NCBI RefSeq assembly: GCF_030272615.1
Contig: NC_081408.1
Span: 620,740,476-620,804,475, forward strand
Length of the DNA: 64,000 nt
Source: Cryptomeria japonica
Lineage: Eukaryota > Streptophyta > Pinopsida > Cupressales > Cupressaceae
Direction of reading: 5' to 3'
Of this stretch, positions 1-12,852 are shown one piece after another (position 1 is the first letter of the stretch; each line of letters begins with the position of its first letter). Made by a program: the position numbers and the translations under genes. The notes beneath the pieces were generated by a model, which was given only the letters and a program-made list of their open reading frames with translations, was not told where the DNA came from and did no database searches.

Positions 1-382
1 GCAATACACCATATATACAACACATATACATCATAAATGATCAGGCAAGTGATAGAGAATTACAACGTCATACTGTGCTCACAATGAGATCGTCTCTAAT
101 CTTGAAGACACTAGAAGACAATCAAAAACATCGTAGCATTAACTCAATCATCATAATCATACAATATGGTTAGTGTAATCATAATGTCATCAAAATCCCA
201 TAATCAATATGATCCATAATGAATAATGATCAAATATAGATCCATCATCATATCCAACATAATCATGAAATAGGGTTAATACATAACATGATACCACCGA
301 ATCATCATAAAGTAGATTAAGCTATATCAATATATTCCTTTGATGTACAAAAAGACAAGATGAATCAGGGAGGGGCAATACA
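1..382 (-). mobile_element. Gypsy-type LTR, 5' part, inverted
   Basis: This segment is the reverse complement of 1167-1557. Read on the minus strand it starts TGTATTGCCCCTCCC at 382 and runs out of the window at position 1. It is the same LTR family as the plus-strand LTR at 1167, placed head to head with it. No coding capacity is seen. The flank at 383 is not purine-rich in the needed orientation, so this copy may be a solo or rearranged LTR. Confidence 0.7.
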
Positions 383-1153
383 AATGCATTTGGATTTGAG
401 AAGGTTGTAACATATGAAATAGTTTAATGCAAAAGAACTGTTGATTTCATACCTTCAATAAGTTCTTACATATATATCATGCATAATTAATGGATTAGTG
501 TGTTTTTTAATAATTTGACTGGATGAAAGATGTGTGAATGTTTGTATAAGAGTAGTGTAGTGGAAGCGTGGTAGAGATTGAGTAGTTTGGATACTAAAAA
601 TCTTGCTTTCCTTGAGATTATTGGATATAGATTTCTAGTGATTGTGAGATTCTCTTGATTTAATTTGGTTTTGTAGATCGATTAATCAAATTTTTCTCAT
701 ATAGGTGTATGACATGCGATTTCTTAAATAATATAAAGATGTGCCTATGTGTAAAGTACTGTGTACAATGTATATTTTTCCCCTTAATTGTGTGCAACTA
801 GATGCTAAAGGAGTATTGTCATGCTTGAATTGGTGTGAGTTATTGTGATTTTTTCTTATAAATGCTAACTTGGCGACAAGAATTATAGTTTTGGTCTTGC
901 AAAACGTGGTTAAATAAAGTGTTTTTGAAGAAATTTTAATAATTCAGCATGCTTATTGTAACTAGTAAGAGTTTTGTGACTTGTTTTATCTCTTGTGTAA
1001 CATATTTACTTTGGATATTTGAAGCATAGAAAGGAAACTCTTGTTGTCATTATCTTACTTTGGGCTAGGAAATTTTTGAAGTAAGAAGTTTTGGGTTGAT
1101 GTGTCTATGATTTCAACTTAACTCTTTATGACTTCTAGGAGTAAGTCAAGCCC
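383..1153 (+). other. Noncoding interior of Gypsy element upstream of its 3' LTR
   Basis: This is about 770 bp between the two inverted LTR copies. It ends in a purine-rich tract directly before the LTR at 1167, so the right-hand part is the 3' end of a plus-strand Gypsy interior. I find no protease, reverse transcriptase or integrase motif and no long ORF. Confidence 0.5.
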
Positions 1154-1166
1154 AAGGGGGGGAGGA
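1154..1166 (+). other. Polypurine tract of Gypsy element
   Basis: The sequence AAGGGGGGGAGGA lies immediately before the LTR start TGTAGTGCCCC. This is the expected position and composition of a plus-strand primer tract and fixes the LTR as a 3' LTR in plus orientation. Confidence 0.75.
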
Positions 1167-1696
1167 TGTAGTGCCCCTCCCTAATTCAGCTTGTCTTTTT
1201 CTACATCAAAGGAATATATTGATATAGTTTAGTCTACTTTTTGATGATTTGATGGTATCATGTTATGTACTAACCCTATTTCATGATTTTATTGAATATG
1301 ATGATGGATCTATATTTGATCATTATTCATGATGAATCATATTGCTTATGGGATTTTGATGACATTATGATTATGTTAACCCTACTCTATAATTATGATG
1401 AATGAGTTGATGCTATGATGTTTGTGATTGTCTTCTAGTGTCTTCATGATTAGAGATGATGTCATACCACTCAATGCGAGCACGATATGATGTTGTGATT
1501 CTCTATCAATTGCCTGATCATTTATGATGTATATGTTGTATATATGTTGTATTGCGTTTAGTGGTGGATACAGGATTGTAGGTACTAGACATCGACTCCA
1601 CCTAGTCTCATAGGTTTGAGCATGTCTTTATCCCAATGGAATTTTTTTGGAGATGGAATGTGTTTTCCTCTCATACTATAGGCTTAAGTTGATACC
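1167..1696 (+). mobile_element. Gypsy 3' LTR, first part; resumes at 59865
   Basis: The LTR starts TGTAGTGCCCCTCCC after a polypurine tract. Its first 390 bp pair with the inverted copy at 1-382. At 1696 it is cut by element A, whose target-site duplication ATACC is at 1692-1696 and again at 59860-59864. The rest of the LTR therefore lies to the right of 59864. Its 3' end was not found. Confidence 0.7.
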
Positions 1697-2487
1697 TATT
1701 GAACACAAGATATCACTGAGACGGGGGGTGTGAATCAGTGATTTCCAATCTTATCCCTTTTCTTACCTATGTGTGTACACCGGTTAACAGATCTAACATA
1801 AAGAAGACATACTAGTTAGAAGGGAGAATGACACAAATGCAACCACACATAAAAGGGATACCACATAACACCATATGTATGAGGAAAACCCAAGATGGGA
1901 AAAACCTCGGTGAGAAATGCTGCTGGAGATTACTGCTCCAATCTAGCCCCATAGTGAAAACCTTCGGTTACAACATTTAGGGAAACAAACCAAGGAGTAC
2001 CACTCTTGCTTTAGGGCACCAACCCAGGGAGCACCAACCCCTGCACCGAGCTCCAACTCAGTGATTACAAAAAAATATTTTAAATACAAAAGTTATCTTC
2101 TTGTTACAAAAGAACTTTGTAACTCTCATGTATGTCTCTCCACAGGTTCTCCTCTCTACAGATCTCTATAGGTTCTCTGCTCACCTTCTCTCAGCTGCAA
2201 CCTTATCAGTTCAACCTCTTCTCTTTCTCTGCCAGTTCTGCTCTCTGCACACTACTGGTTCTCAGCTTGCCGGTTACTTCAGTTGCAGGCTTAACTCTGC
2301 ACCAATCTCTAGATTTTCAGATCTTCTCAACTGCTTGCACTACACTGCAACTCCTTCTCTGACTTCTGCAGGTACATGCACTACTGGTTTGCCCCACTAC
2401 AACTCACTTTATATTATACCGGTTACTCTAACCTTTCCAGTTAAGCCTCTACTAAATCCTCTCACTAATTGCACCTCCAATACATAG

Positions 2488-3954
2488 TCAGTAGTCACAT
2501 AAATCAGTCCATTTTAATTAAATGAATATTTGCTATTTATTTGATTAAAAATCCACTAGCCATCAGTTAATTGAATTAATACTTAATTATTTCATCTTCA
2601 AAATATTCTCCTATTAATTAAATAAATTCAATTTATTTTAATTAATTCATTAAACCAAATTCACAATCAATTGAATGAATAAATCCTATTTATTCAATTT
2701 AATCCCCTTTCTTCTTTTAAATAAATTAAATAAAACATTTATATAATCATTAAATCCCCCCCACTTGCATTCTCCTAAAAATGCAACTTGCACCTATTAG
2801 TTGAAATAAATGAATTTTATTTTAATAAAAAATCCTATTTTCCCTCACCCACCAAACCCACTTGCAATCCTAACCCCCTTCTAGATTCTTCTAACCCCTT
2901 CCTAATTAGCCTAATCCATCCCCTAAATATTGTCACATTCCTAAGCAACTTGGAGTCACTTCTCAAAGACTTCAAAGTCTTTGAAAATCATTAAATGCTT
3001 TGTGTGTTCAACAATTTAACCTCTAAAGTCTTCCAAACCACTTATGGCTCTTACATGACCATTAATGGTTAAATCCACTTGCACCCATGGTTAGGGACTT
3101 TGACCCCTAAACTCAACCCTCATGTAACCCATGCGTCTCCTCAAGCATTTATTGCTTTGATCATGGTTATCCTTTTAACCTTTGCACAAGAGTTTATCCA
3201 TTGGATAAAAGCATTATTCTTTGAATAATGAATTTATTCACTCAACCCAACATTGACCTTAACTCCCAAGTTAACCCTCAGGTCATGTCAAGCATTTAAT
3301 GCTTCTTCCCTCTCCTCTCGACCCCTCTTATGTTGACACTTGTCATCCTGGAATTGGGTTGAAAGTCCTCACATGGATTGAATATCATTCAATCCCGATC
3401 CTTGTTGAGATTACTCAATCTCAACCATCCATTGCTCCATTTTTCCTATAAATAGAGCCTATTTCTTCATAATCTAGATCCTAAAAACTTGTATGCATTT
3501 ACATTATAGTGAATTTTAGAGAAAGAGCATTTAGTATAATAACATATATTGTCATTTTGGACTAAAATAAATCTTAGTTCATTTCATAGCATATCTAATT
3601 AGTTTTGTTCACATTTGCATATCATTTTGAGAATAATCATTTGTCAATCTTGAACCTCCATAAGATATCCATAGTCCAAAAAGCTGTTGAGAGCTACACT
3701 AATTTGGAACTTGGAGAGGAGAGGAACAAGGGAGAAGGAGTTACGAGCATGGTAGAAGGCATTTGGAGATGCCTTGTTGTTCTTGCTTTCATAGTTAAAT
3801 ACTTCATCATATTTTTAGTGTCTCTCTTGATATGCCTGCTTAGACTAGTTTTGGGTTGATTAACACTAACATTTATCTTTGTTTCTTGTGTTCTTATGTG
3901 TTATACGACCATGAGTTTTAGTCTAACATTGTCCATTTTGTAGAGCATCACAAT
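2488..3954 (+). mobile_element. Insertion B in element A 3' LTR, probably a solo Gypsy LTR
   Basis: This block of about 1.46 kb is absent from the other LTR of element A, where the sequences matching its two flanks are contiguous at about 9863-9870. It is AT-rich at the left and has a good TATA box, CTATAAATAG, at 3446-3455 with about 500 bp after it. That is the layout of a plus-strand LTR. Clean TG...CA ends and a target duplication could not be fixed by eye, so the limits are approximate to about 10 bp. A deletion in the other LTR is a less likely alternative. Confidence 0.55.
3446..3455 (+). promoter_or_regulatory. TATA box of insertion B
   Basis: CTATAAATAG is followed by a pyrimidine-rich start region, as in plant LTR promoters. 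Confidence 0.5.
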
Positions 3955-5640
3955 CTATATGATTTTCGATGAAGTCTCTGACTGATTCGCTCACTGCTGC
4001 TCATTCACACTATCATTTATCATCCAGCTTGCAACATCATCAATCAACTTCAGTCATGAGTCAGCATACTTATACTTGAGTTTCCCACCATGAATGACAT
4101 TCAAACTTTTGGCTCGCTAGGGTTTATTCATCGACCCTGAGGTAGATCAAATCCAATAAGATCTCCATCCAAAGATCGACCACTTGCAACAGATAAATTA
4201 GATTCCACCAATCTTGCTGCGTTCAGAATACGTTCACCATATTTGACAAACACAAAACCTTCTTTGGTATGCACTTTTCAAACACCTGTGAAGTGATCAT
4301 GCAGATAGATTCACCTACCCTAATCAACACCTAGATACTCGACATCGATCATGAAGTCATCATATCATATCTCTGTCCTCTGATCAATCTCAAGCCACAC
4401 TCTTCTTCTCTCGACTTGTGAAACATGCTATTGAAATTAATGTTGACCAGTCACCACCTACCTCACCAACAACACTTTCACTAACTTGTGCATGCATGCC
4501 ACTTCACCTTCACATGACATCTTTGTCGACATCCAACTTGGCTTGCTGTGTCGATCTGACCTGATCACTGACCAACCACACAACTAGGTTCATCTACCGG
4601 TTCACAGACCCTATAAGTTATACCCTAAATGGTCTACCTTCAACCTTGCACTCTGCTTCTCTTCTGGTGGAACACTCAACCTAGTCAACACATTTACCAA
4701 CTTACCTCATGCACATAATCAAAATATGGGAGCCTTCTGCATCTGCACTTTGACAACATTACCAGTGGACATACTTATCAGTAAACACCTTAATGACATC
4801 ATGCCATCAATCTTCAACATGCTTCATCTATCTGCAACTGCTCAAACTTGCCTTCTTCATCAATCAATTGGTTTCTTAAAGTGACAACCATATCCTTCAA
4901 TCTTTGTACCAGTAACTCATCATTGTCTACCTGACAGATCCGGTGCATATCTCTAATCTCAAGCACCTAAGGCAACAAAGAGTTTCACCAGTTCATCCGG
5001 TGAGAGCCTTCAATCACCTGCCTTCTACTTTTTGTCTTATCTTGGAGAACTATGATGCATTCCATACATAATATGAGATAAGATCCACTTACTGGTGGGA
5101 GTGGATCCTTGCAATCTTCATCTTGCATTGCACCAATATGGCTTCCCTATTTGAGCAACACATCTTGAATCAGACACATGTGAATCAGTTGGGCACATTC
5201 ACTGTCAGTCATCTCTTCGTTTGGTGACTGCATCTTTATCCAGTGGGAGTCCTGCTATTTCTCATCCTACACAACATACCAATGGCTGGCACATTCTTCA
5301 CTTCTAGTGTTGATGTGATTTCAGTAACATTCCCCCTCTTCATCACAATCAACAACCCAACATCTTGCTCTCTTGTTGGTTGGAAAATGTGCACTGCCAA
5401 CATGTCACTTACCGGTTTGCAGTCCTCATGTCTTCAACACAAGTCAACACTAACTTGTGTACCGGTGACTCCAATGGCAATTATGCTAGATGACCTTTTT
5501 TGCCTTACCAGTGATCTACTATGCTAGTTGACATCAACGACACCATTTCCGGTATGTATCAATGACAACACTACTCATAAATCTCCCATACCGGTTGTCA
5601 TCCTTTACCGGTTGACATCAATGACAACACAATGCCAACA

Positions 5641-5652
5641 ATCTCCCCCTTT
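5641..5652 (-). other. Polypurine tract of element A
   Basis: On the minus strand AAAGGGGGAGAT directly precedes the 3' LTR start TGTTGGCATTGTG. Three similar tracts follow at 5701-5712, 5764-5775 and about 5843-5853. Confidence 0.8.
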
Positions 5653-7044
5653 GACATTGATGTCAATACATGCAGTATCCAACATACTATAGATTCTCTT
5701 TCTCCCCCTTTGTGTGACCCATGGATTCTCACACATGTACTATGTGACATACTACATAATCTCTCTCCCCCTTTGACAACAATGGCAAAGGGCATTGACA
5801 AGGTTTCTCTCATCCTTGTCTATCAAGCACTGACAAAGTTTTCTCTCCCCTTTTGCTCTACTAGATGCTTCTCCTCCTTTGACCATCACACGTTTCATCC
5901 TCTCAATTCACAACACTTGAGATGGAGGGCTCAATCACCAACTGACATCAATTACCAAGCAACCAAGTGTATATGCAAACCAGAAACACATGCATATACA
6001 AGTTTGAACCCAATTGACGACACATGTGTGAGTAAATACAACATACCTACCGGTAGGACTGTATCATCTCCCCTTTGATATGCAGAAGTTATTCTGACCC
6101 CAAAATGCTGATACCAAGTGTTGAAGATAACACTAATACCAATTGTATCTCCTCTGATACCAAATGCATGTTCTTCTGTGTAGGTAACTATCCCTCTTTG
6201 CAAGCAACACTCCCAGTGGTCTAGTTGTGATTTCAATTGAAAAGATATTGAAATATCTCACAACCTTGGACACTTCCAAAGACACAAACATACTGGTACA
6301 ACCATAGACACTTGCACACCCTCTGTGTCTAGAGTATCTAATATAAGTCAGAAAATATGGCTGTCAACTCCCCCTGAGTCATACATGTCAGATCTTCATT
6401 GCCTATTAGGTTCTAAATCGGAGCCAAAATACCCCTTATACCGGTTGAGCTATGCATGTGTGATCAATTTGATGATCTATCAACTCTACAATTTCCACCA
6501 TAGCATATGACATGATCCTAAATGTACACAATGCCATGCAATATCTTTATCACGCCATAAATCAAACCAGTTAGCCCAAAAACATGTACGCCTATATGAT
6601 CAACAAATGGGCCAACATATGTCATCCAGGTCTTTTCCAATACCACTTGAGACATAACCATTTATTCATATCACACCATTAGAGTTATTGCAATGATCTT
6701 GGATCTCATTGACTTACATAACCTGCAAATACCAATTAGTATACATCTCGGTAACATACTGCACATACCGGTCCATCATCTCTACCGGAGCACCTTCCTC
6801 TAGAAGGATCTTCTTGTGTCAATTTACTTGTGATCCCAATTGTAAATTTTCCATCTATTGACACATGTAGTAGTGATCCATCTATGATATGTAGGTCTGT
6901 AGCCAGGACAACCACTACACACACTTACAATCTCATTTTCCTTCCTACATACCGACAACAACTTGTTCTTCCATTTGTCCTCTTCCATTGATGGGGTGAA
7001 TGATATGGTCAGTGTACTACTCTCCCTAAGGTCCTGCATCTCCT
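5653..7044 (-). other. Noncoding 3' interior of element A
   Basis: This is the stretch between the end of the gag-like frame and the polypurine tract. It contains repeated CCCCCTTTG blocks (5701, 5764 and a variant near 5843, plus weaker ones near 6068 and 6367) that read as extra polypurine tracts on the minus strand. It also has several CTGATACCAA motifs near 6110-6170. The small ORFs on both strands show no recognisable domain. Copia pol would be expected here but I see none. Confidence 0.6.
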
Positions 7045-8997
7045 TTAAGCCTTAGGAGATATCACTTGTGCATTGGATGCATAGTGTCGGTCCATGGTTG
7101 CATCTTCTTGCTTCTTCCTCCAAACCTTCTTGGTCTCGTTCTTCTTCCCATTTTCAGTCTTGGGAGCAGGTCTTTCCTTCTTTTGCTGATTGATCCTTTC
7201 TCTACTGGATTTTGCATCATGACAAGAAACATTGCTGTAAAAGAAAACCGTGTTCATGCCAAATGCATGATTGGGGGACCTTCTGTGAAACCGGTTAGAC
7301 CACCTTCTTCTAGTCATGTTGTTGTAACCAGTTATTGGAACTAGTGGGCCTCTTCATCCTACAAGAGCAAAACCTCTTCTCCTTTTGTTCCACACAACAT
7401 TTTATGTTTCAAATGCTCTAAAACCATTTTCACACAGAGCATAGCTGCTACACTGGTCACCATATGACTACACGTTCATCCTTTTGCAATCATGACTTTT
7501 ATGGCCAAACCTATTACACCTCCGACAGACAATAATGTTGTCTCTAGGAAGATAAATTTGTCTATTCCTAGACTTCATTTTGCATTCATTTTCTCTATGG
7601 CCATATTCCTTGCATGCAAAACAATAACTAGAGAAAGGAGGCTTGTGACCTACAAATTTTTTTTTCCAAGTATGAGGAGATCTTAATGGTTTAGTATCTC
7701 CATTTCTTCTTCTCTAGGGATGGATGTTGTATTTTCCACGCTTTGCAACTCTTCCATCTGATCTCTTCTTTTCCCACACTTTCTTTGTCTTGCGGGCGGT
7801 AGCATTTCCTTGTCTTCTATCGGTAGGAGGTCTTCTTTGTTGTCTTCTCATGCTCTTGCTTCCGATGAAGCTACCTTCTCCCATCTTCCCTTTTCCTTTG
7901 GGATCTATATTGTTCCTCCTTCTTTCAGCACAGATCTTCATCCTTGTCTGCATGTCTTCACTGGTTATGGTTAGATCTACCTTCTTCTAGGGAGTATTCT
8001 GGACAATGAAGGTCTATCCCTTGTTCTCTCCATTTTAGGAAACAAAAAAAATATCATTGTGAGGGACATTCTTCTTGGTGGAGCATTCACCGGCACCACT
8101 TCCTAATCCTTCAATGTCCTTGGCATGCTTTTGCTTTTTCAACATTTTGTCCAAGGCATCACTACTGCCATCAAATCAGATTCTCACCTTGACCTCATCT
8201 TGACATTTCTTAAGGTTATTTCAGAGAATCTCCATTTCTCCAACCAACTGCTAATATTCTTTATGTCTTGTCTCTAGCTCAGATGCTAGATCTTTACATT
8301 GGCACTCCGTGGTGTCTTCTTGTTGAGTCTTTAATTCTGAGACACATATCTTAGGTTCTTCATGGAATCTAATCATTCAGTTTTGCTCCACAATGTATTC
8401 ATTTCTAACTCTATTTATCTCCTCAAGTGCAGTTACAAGTTATCCTTCCAGATCTACTTTTGCTTCATCTTCTTCTTCACCTTCACTATCACTACCAAAC
8501 ACATCTTGCTGATAGAAATGATCATTCTCAGGCATGTATTTCTTATCTTCTGATTCTTGTGCCATGAAAAGGTGGTTTCCTTATTCATCATTGTTGCGAC
8601 TACTAACATATCTTCCTTCATCATCTGCAGATACATGAGATATATTTCTCATCCTATCTTCACAAACCAGTTCTGCAGTGGTAGGCTCATTTCCATAGAG
8701 CTTCTTCAATCTATCCCACAAGCTTTTTGCCAATCTACATCTGTCCACCTGTGAGGAGACATCATCTGATAACCCACAAAGTATAGCCTTCATTGATGCT
8801 TCATTGCATTAATTTATTCTTTCTACATCAAAATTGGTGGGAGGACTAACTTTACCAGGGAAGCCATTTACAACTGACATCCACACATCAAACCCTAAAG
8901 AGGATAGGTAGACTTCCATCCTACAATTCCAAATAGGAAAATTTGAACCATCAAATATAGGAGTAGGGATTGACACAAAACAAACCATTATGTTCAA
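7045..8997 (-). pseudogene. gag: Decayed Copia-type Gag of element A
   Basis: One minus-strand frame of about 650 codons is broken by about ten stop codons. I read no frameshift over the parts checked. The N-terminus (near 8970-8810) has the PIFDG.NFPIW...MEVYL..LG pattern of Copia Gag. Next comes a UBN2-type segment with SLWDRLKKLYGNE (near 8710). An acidic, coiled-coil-prone middle follows, then a basic region, then two CCHC zinc knuckles at 7582-7623 and 7486-7527, both with all four ligands present. The C-terminal part is Lys-rich. Gag forms the particle and binds RNA. It lies just downstream of the primer site on the same strand. No pol follows. Confidence 0.8.
7486..7623 (-). other. Paired CCHC zinc knuckles of element A Gag
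   Basis: The two motifs read CFACKEYGHRENEC and CRRCNRFGHKSHDC, both fitting CX2CX4HX4C and spaced by about 32 codons. They sit in the same minus-strand frame as the rest of gag and are the best preserved part of this pseudogene. Confidence 0.85.
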
Positions 8998-9045
8998 ATA
9001 CTAGAATCTACCCAAGCTAGAGAAAGCTTATCAACAGGGAATCGA

Positions 9046-9058
9046 GGCTCTGATACCA
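9046..9058 (-). other. Primer binding site of element A
   Basis: On the minus strand TGGTATCAGAGCC lies 2 bp after the end of the 5' LTR. It is complementary to the 3' end of plant initiator methionine tRNA and sets the orientation of element A. Confidence 0.9.
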
Positions 9059-9060
9059 AT

Positions 9061-12028
9061 TGTTGAACACATGATGTCACTGAGAGGGCGGGTGAATTAG
9101 CGATTTCCTTTCTTACTTATGTGTGTACACCGGTTAACAGATCTAAGATAAAGAGACATACCAATTAGAAGAGAGAATGACACAAATACAACCACAAATA
9201 AAAGGGATACCACATAACACCATATGTACAAGGAAAACCCAAGATGGGAAAAACCTCGGTGAGAACTACTACTGGAGACTAGTGCTCCAATCCAGCCTCA
9301 TAGTGAAAACCTTTGGTTACAACATTTAGGGCAGCAACCTAGGGAGTGCCACTCCTTCTTTAGGGAACCAACCCTTGATTTTAGGGCACCAAACCAAGGA
9401 GCACCAACCCCTGCACCGAGTTCCAAATCAGTGATTATGAAAACATATTTTAAATACAAAATTTATCTTCTTGTTACAAAAGAACTTTGTAACTCTCATG
9501 TATGTCTCTACACTGGTTCTCCTCTCTACAGATATCTATAGGTTCTCTGCTCACCTTCTGTCAGTTGCAACCTTATCGGTTCAACCTCTTCTTCTTATCT
9601 ATCGGTTCTTCTCTCTACACACTACTGGTTCTCAACTTGCTGGTTACTTTTGTTGTAGGCTTAACTCTGCACCATTCTTTGGATTTCAGGATCTTCTCAA
9701 CTGCTTGCACTGCACTGGAACTCCTTCTTTACCTTTTTGCAGGTACATGCACTACCAGTTTTCCCCACTGCAACTCACTTTACAGTATACTGGTTACTCT
9801 GATCTTGTCGATTAAGCCTCTGCTAAACCCTATCACTGGTTGCACCTCCAATACACAGTTTATATGATTTTTGATGAAGTCTTTGTCTGATTGGCTCATT
9901 GCTACTCATTCAAACTCTATCAGTTATCATCCAGCCTGCAACATCATCAATCATCTTTAGTCATGAGTCGACATACTTATACTTGAGTTTTCCCACCATG
10001 AATGACATTCAAACTTCTGGCTCACTAGGGTTTATTCATCAATCCTGAGGCATATCAAATCCTATCAGATCTCCACCAATCCTGCTGTGTTCAGAACATG
10101 TTTGTCCTATTTGGCAAACATGACACCTTCTTTGGTCTGCACTTGTCAAACACCTATGAAGTGATCATGCAGATAGCTTCACCTACCCTGATCAACACCT
10201 GGATACTCGACCTTGATCATGAAGTCATCAAATCAGATCTCTATCCTCTAATCATTCTTGAGCCGTACTCTTCTTCTCTCAACCCGTGAAACACACTATT
10301 GACATTAATGTCAACCAATCACCACCTACCTCACCGACAACACTTTCACCGACCTGTGCATGCATGCCACTTCACCTTCACATGGCATCTTTGTCAACAT
10401 CCAATTTGGCTTACTATGTTGGTTTGATCAAATCACTGACCAACCACACAACCGGGTTCATCTACCGGTTCACAGACCCTATAAGTTATGTTAGGAAACT
10501 CACAGATACTAAGAGGGGGGGTGAATTAGTATCTAACTAGTAATTAGAATTTCTTAACTTAAAACATGCAGAATATATTGTAACAGTGTACCAGTATGCA
10601 AGAAATAATGCAATAAATAGAAATGAAAGAAACCACATGAAAATCACACCATAAGACAATGATTTAATGAGGAAACCCAGTGTAGGAAAAACCTTGGTGG
10701 GATTTGTGACCCACAATATTCACTTACTAGCCAATAAGAGAATATTACTTATAATAGGGGCTTGCACATGTAGGAAGGCCAACTACCTAGAGGTCACTGC
10801 TCAAATGGGAAGTCTCACTGACTAACAATGTGGATTATGCAAATCCAATAACTTGTACTATTTTACAATAGTATCTTCAATGCAAGATTCAGTATCGGTT
10901 CCCGCTCTGCTCTTTACATATATCCCTTAACCTATATTTCACATAATAGGTCTTCTTAATCTTTTCTCCTTACTTTTTCGCTTAAATCACTTACCTATAA
11001 AATGTCTACAATGATCTCTTTCATATATAAGAGTCATTTTACAATGATATCAAGTCGGCTTACAAAGTTTTTTAAATAATAAATAAAATATAATATATCA
11101 AAAATCCGGTCAGCCTCTGTGCCGGTATGCTTCCTTTCTCTGTGCTGGTGCCGGTGTTCTAAGTGCTGGTGTAGAGTGTGTTCTACTAATGCCGGTGTAA
11201 TGCCTTGCCGGTTCCATAGGATTGTAAGGTTGCCATCGATGACAAAACCTTCAATCACATACAATGTCTCATTGGAGTGTGCATGTGCCAACAAGTTATA
11301 CACTAAACAGTTTGCCTTCAATCTTGCACTCTGATTCTCTTTCTATGGAACACTCAATCTGATCGACACATTTTCCAACTTACCTCATGCACATCATCAA
11401 CAGATGGGAGCCTTCTGCATCTGCACTTTGACAACATTACAGGTGGACATACTTACCAGTAAATACCTTGATGACATCATGCCATCAATCTTCAACATGC
11501 TCCATTTGTCTGCAACTGCTCAAACTTTCCTTCTTCATTAGTAGACCAGTTCTCCTATCAATTGGTTTCTTAAAGTGACAACCATATCCTTCATTCTATG
11601 TACCGGTAACTCATCATTGTCTACCTCACAGATCTGGTGCATATCTCTGATCTCATGCACCTAAGGCAACTTAGAGTTTCACCAATTCATCCGGTGGGAG
11701 CCTTCAATCACCTTCCTTCTACTCTTTTGTCTTATCTTGGAGAACTATGATGCATCCCATGCATAATATGAGATAATGTCCACTTACCGATGGGAGTGGA
11801 TCCTTGCAATCTTCATCCTGCATTGCACCCATATGGCTTCCTTGTTTGAGTAGCATATCTTTAGTTAGGCACATGTGAATCAGTTGGGCACATTCACTAT
11901 TAGTCATCTCTTCATTTGGTGACTACATCTTTATCTGGTGGGAGTCCTGTTGTTTCTCATCCTACACAGCATATCGATGGACTGCACATACTTCACTTCC
12001 GATGTTAATGTGATTTTAGTAACATTCT
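9061..12028 (-). repeat. Element A 5' LTR, gag-proximal part (contains solo LTR C)
   Basis: This is the second copy of the 1697-5640 LTR, without insertion B but with solo LTR C at 10489-11293. It stops at 12028, where giant element D is inserted. The remaining 305 bp of the LTR are at 59555-59859. The join is clear because the other LTR reads straight through the equivalent point, AACATTCCCCCTC near 5330. Confidence 0.85.
10489..11293 (-). mobile_element. Solo LTR C, Copia-type
   Basis: An 805-bp block starts TGTTAGGAAAC and ends GTGCCAACA, flanked by exact AGTTA (10484-10488 and 11294-11298). It is absent from the matching place in the other LTR of A (near 4620). On the minus strand it starts TGTTGGCACATG and ends with TTCACCCCCCCTCTTAG followed by AGGAAACA-like bases. 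This is the same end style as the LTRs of A and H. No interior or second LTR is present. Confidence 0.85.
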
Positions 12029-12843
12029 TGTTGATGGGTATTTTGACACACTCACCAACAGGAAGGTAGAACATGTATTCATACACCACCTCTCCTAAAA
12101 AGCTATCAATCTTGAAAGATTGACAACTCCAAGGTCTTTGTAATCGGGTCACGATGGTGTTGGGTAACTCGGTGGTTGATGTAGCTATACCTGTTAAGGG
12201 GCCTGTTGATTCATAACTTTATGATTTATTTGCAAAAGTTAGAAAACCAAAACTAAATCTAAGCTAACTGACAAGAAAGAAATAACAAAAGATAAAGGGG
12301 ATGACAAATATTCAACATGCATTCAATCCAACAATACCAACTAAATCTAGAGGACATTGGAACATTCATACATTAACATGCAAATTATGAATTTAATATA
12401 TTAACGAAGCTAAATTCAACGGTAGGAAATATTAAACCATATTAGCATTAACATCAATCACCATAAACATGCATAGATTGAAGCCATGCAAACATAGCTC
12501 TCTCCAGATTCATGAAGTTAAATCAGATAAAATATATCAAACATTCATCATATGAAAGGAAAACATCTGAAAGAAACAAGAAATTGAATTAAGATTCATG
12601 TATTCGCCTTTAAGGAGGACAATTATTCAGCAGTTTTGTCACACTGAATATCTAATTTTTGCCTTCTATCAGATTGTTCTCAGCTACACTAATATGAAAT
12701 ATGCAATGGAAGAGAATATAGAATGACCTTCAGCCAATTTCCAAAAAATTTCCAACTCCTAAGCTATTTCTAAATCTAAATTCCTAATCCTGAAAGTTCT
12801 AACTTCAAAATTGCTAATCCCCTTACAATGAACATTCGGCTCC

Positions 12844-12852
12844 AATTTATAG
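12844..12852 (-). promoter_or_regulatory. TATA box of element D 3' LTR
   Basis: On the minus strand CTATAAATT lies about 815 bp before the LTR end. The same sequence is at 56258-56266 in the 5' LTR. Confidence 0.55.

Larger units (their letters stand above)
1697..5640 (-). repeat. Element A 3' LTR (contains insertion B)
   Basis: The sequence matches 9061-12028 plus 59555-59859 in the same order and orientation, except for the extra block at about 2488-3954. On the minus strand it begins TGTTGGCATTGTG at 5640, directly after a polypurine tract, and ends near 1697. Just inside that end is a C-rich block near GAGACGGGGGGTG, typical of this LTR group. The hexamer ACCGGT recurs through it. Small plus-strand ORFs here, such as that at 2101-2487, recur in the other LTR with unconserved reading and are not genes. 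Confidence 0.85.

Noticed and set aside
2101-2487. Plus-strand ORF repeated at 9471-9815
   Set aside because: It lies within the LTRs of element A, antisense to the element. The two copies differ by frame and composition, and no domain is present.
2488-3954. Exact target duplication for insertion B
   Set aside because: Several 5-bp pairings were tried at both ends. None gave TG...CA ends with a convincing duplication.
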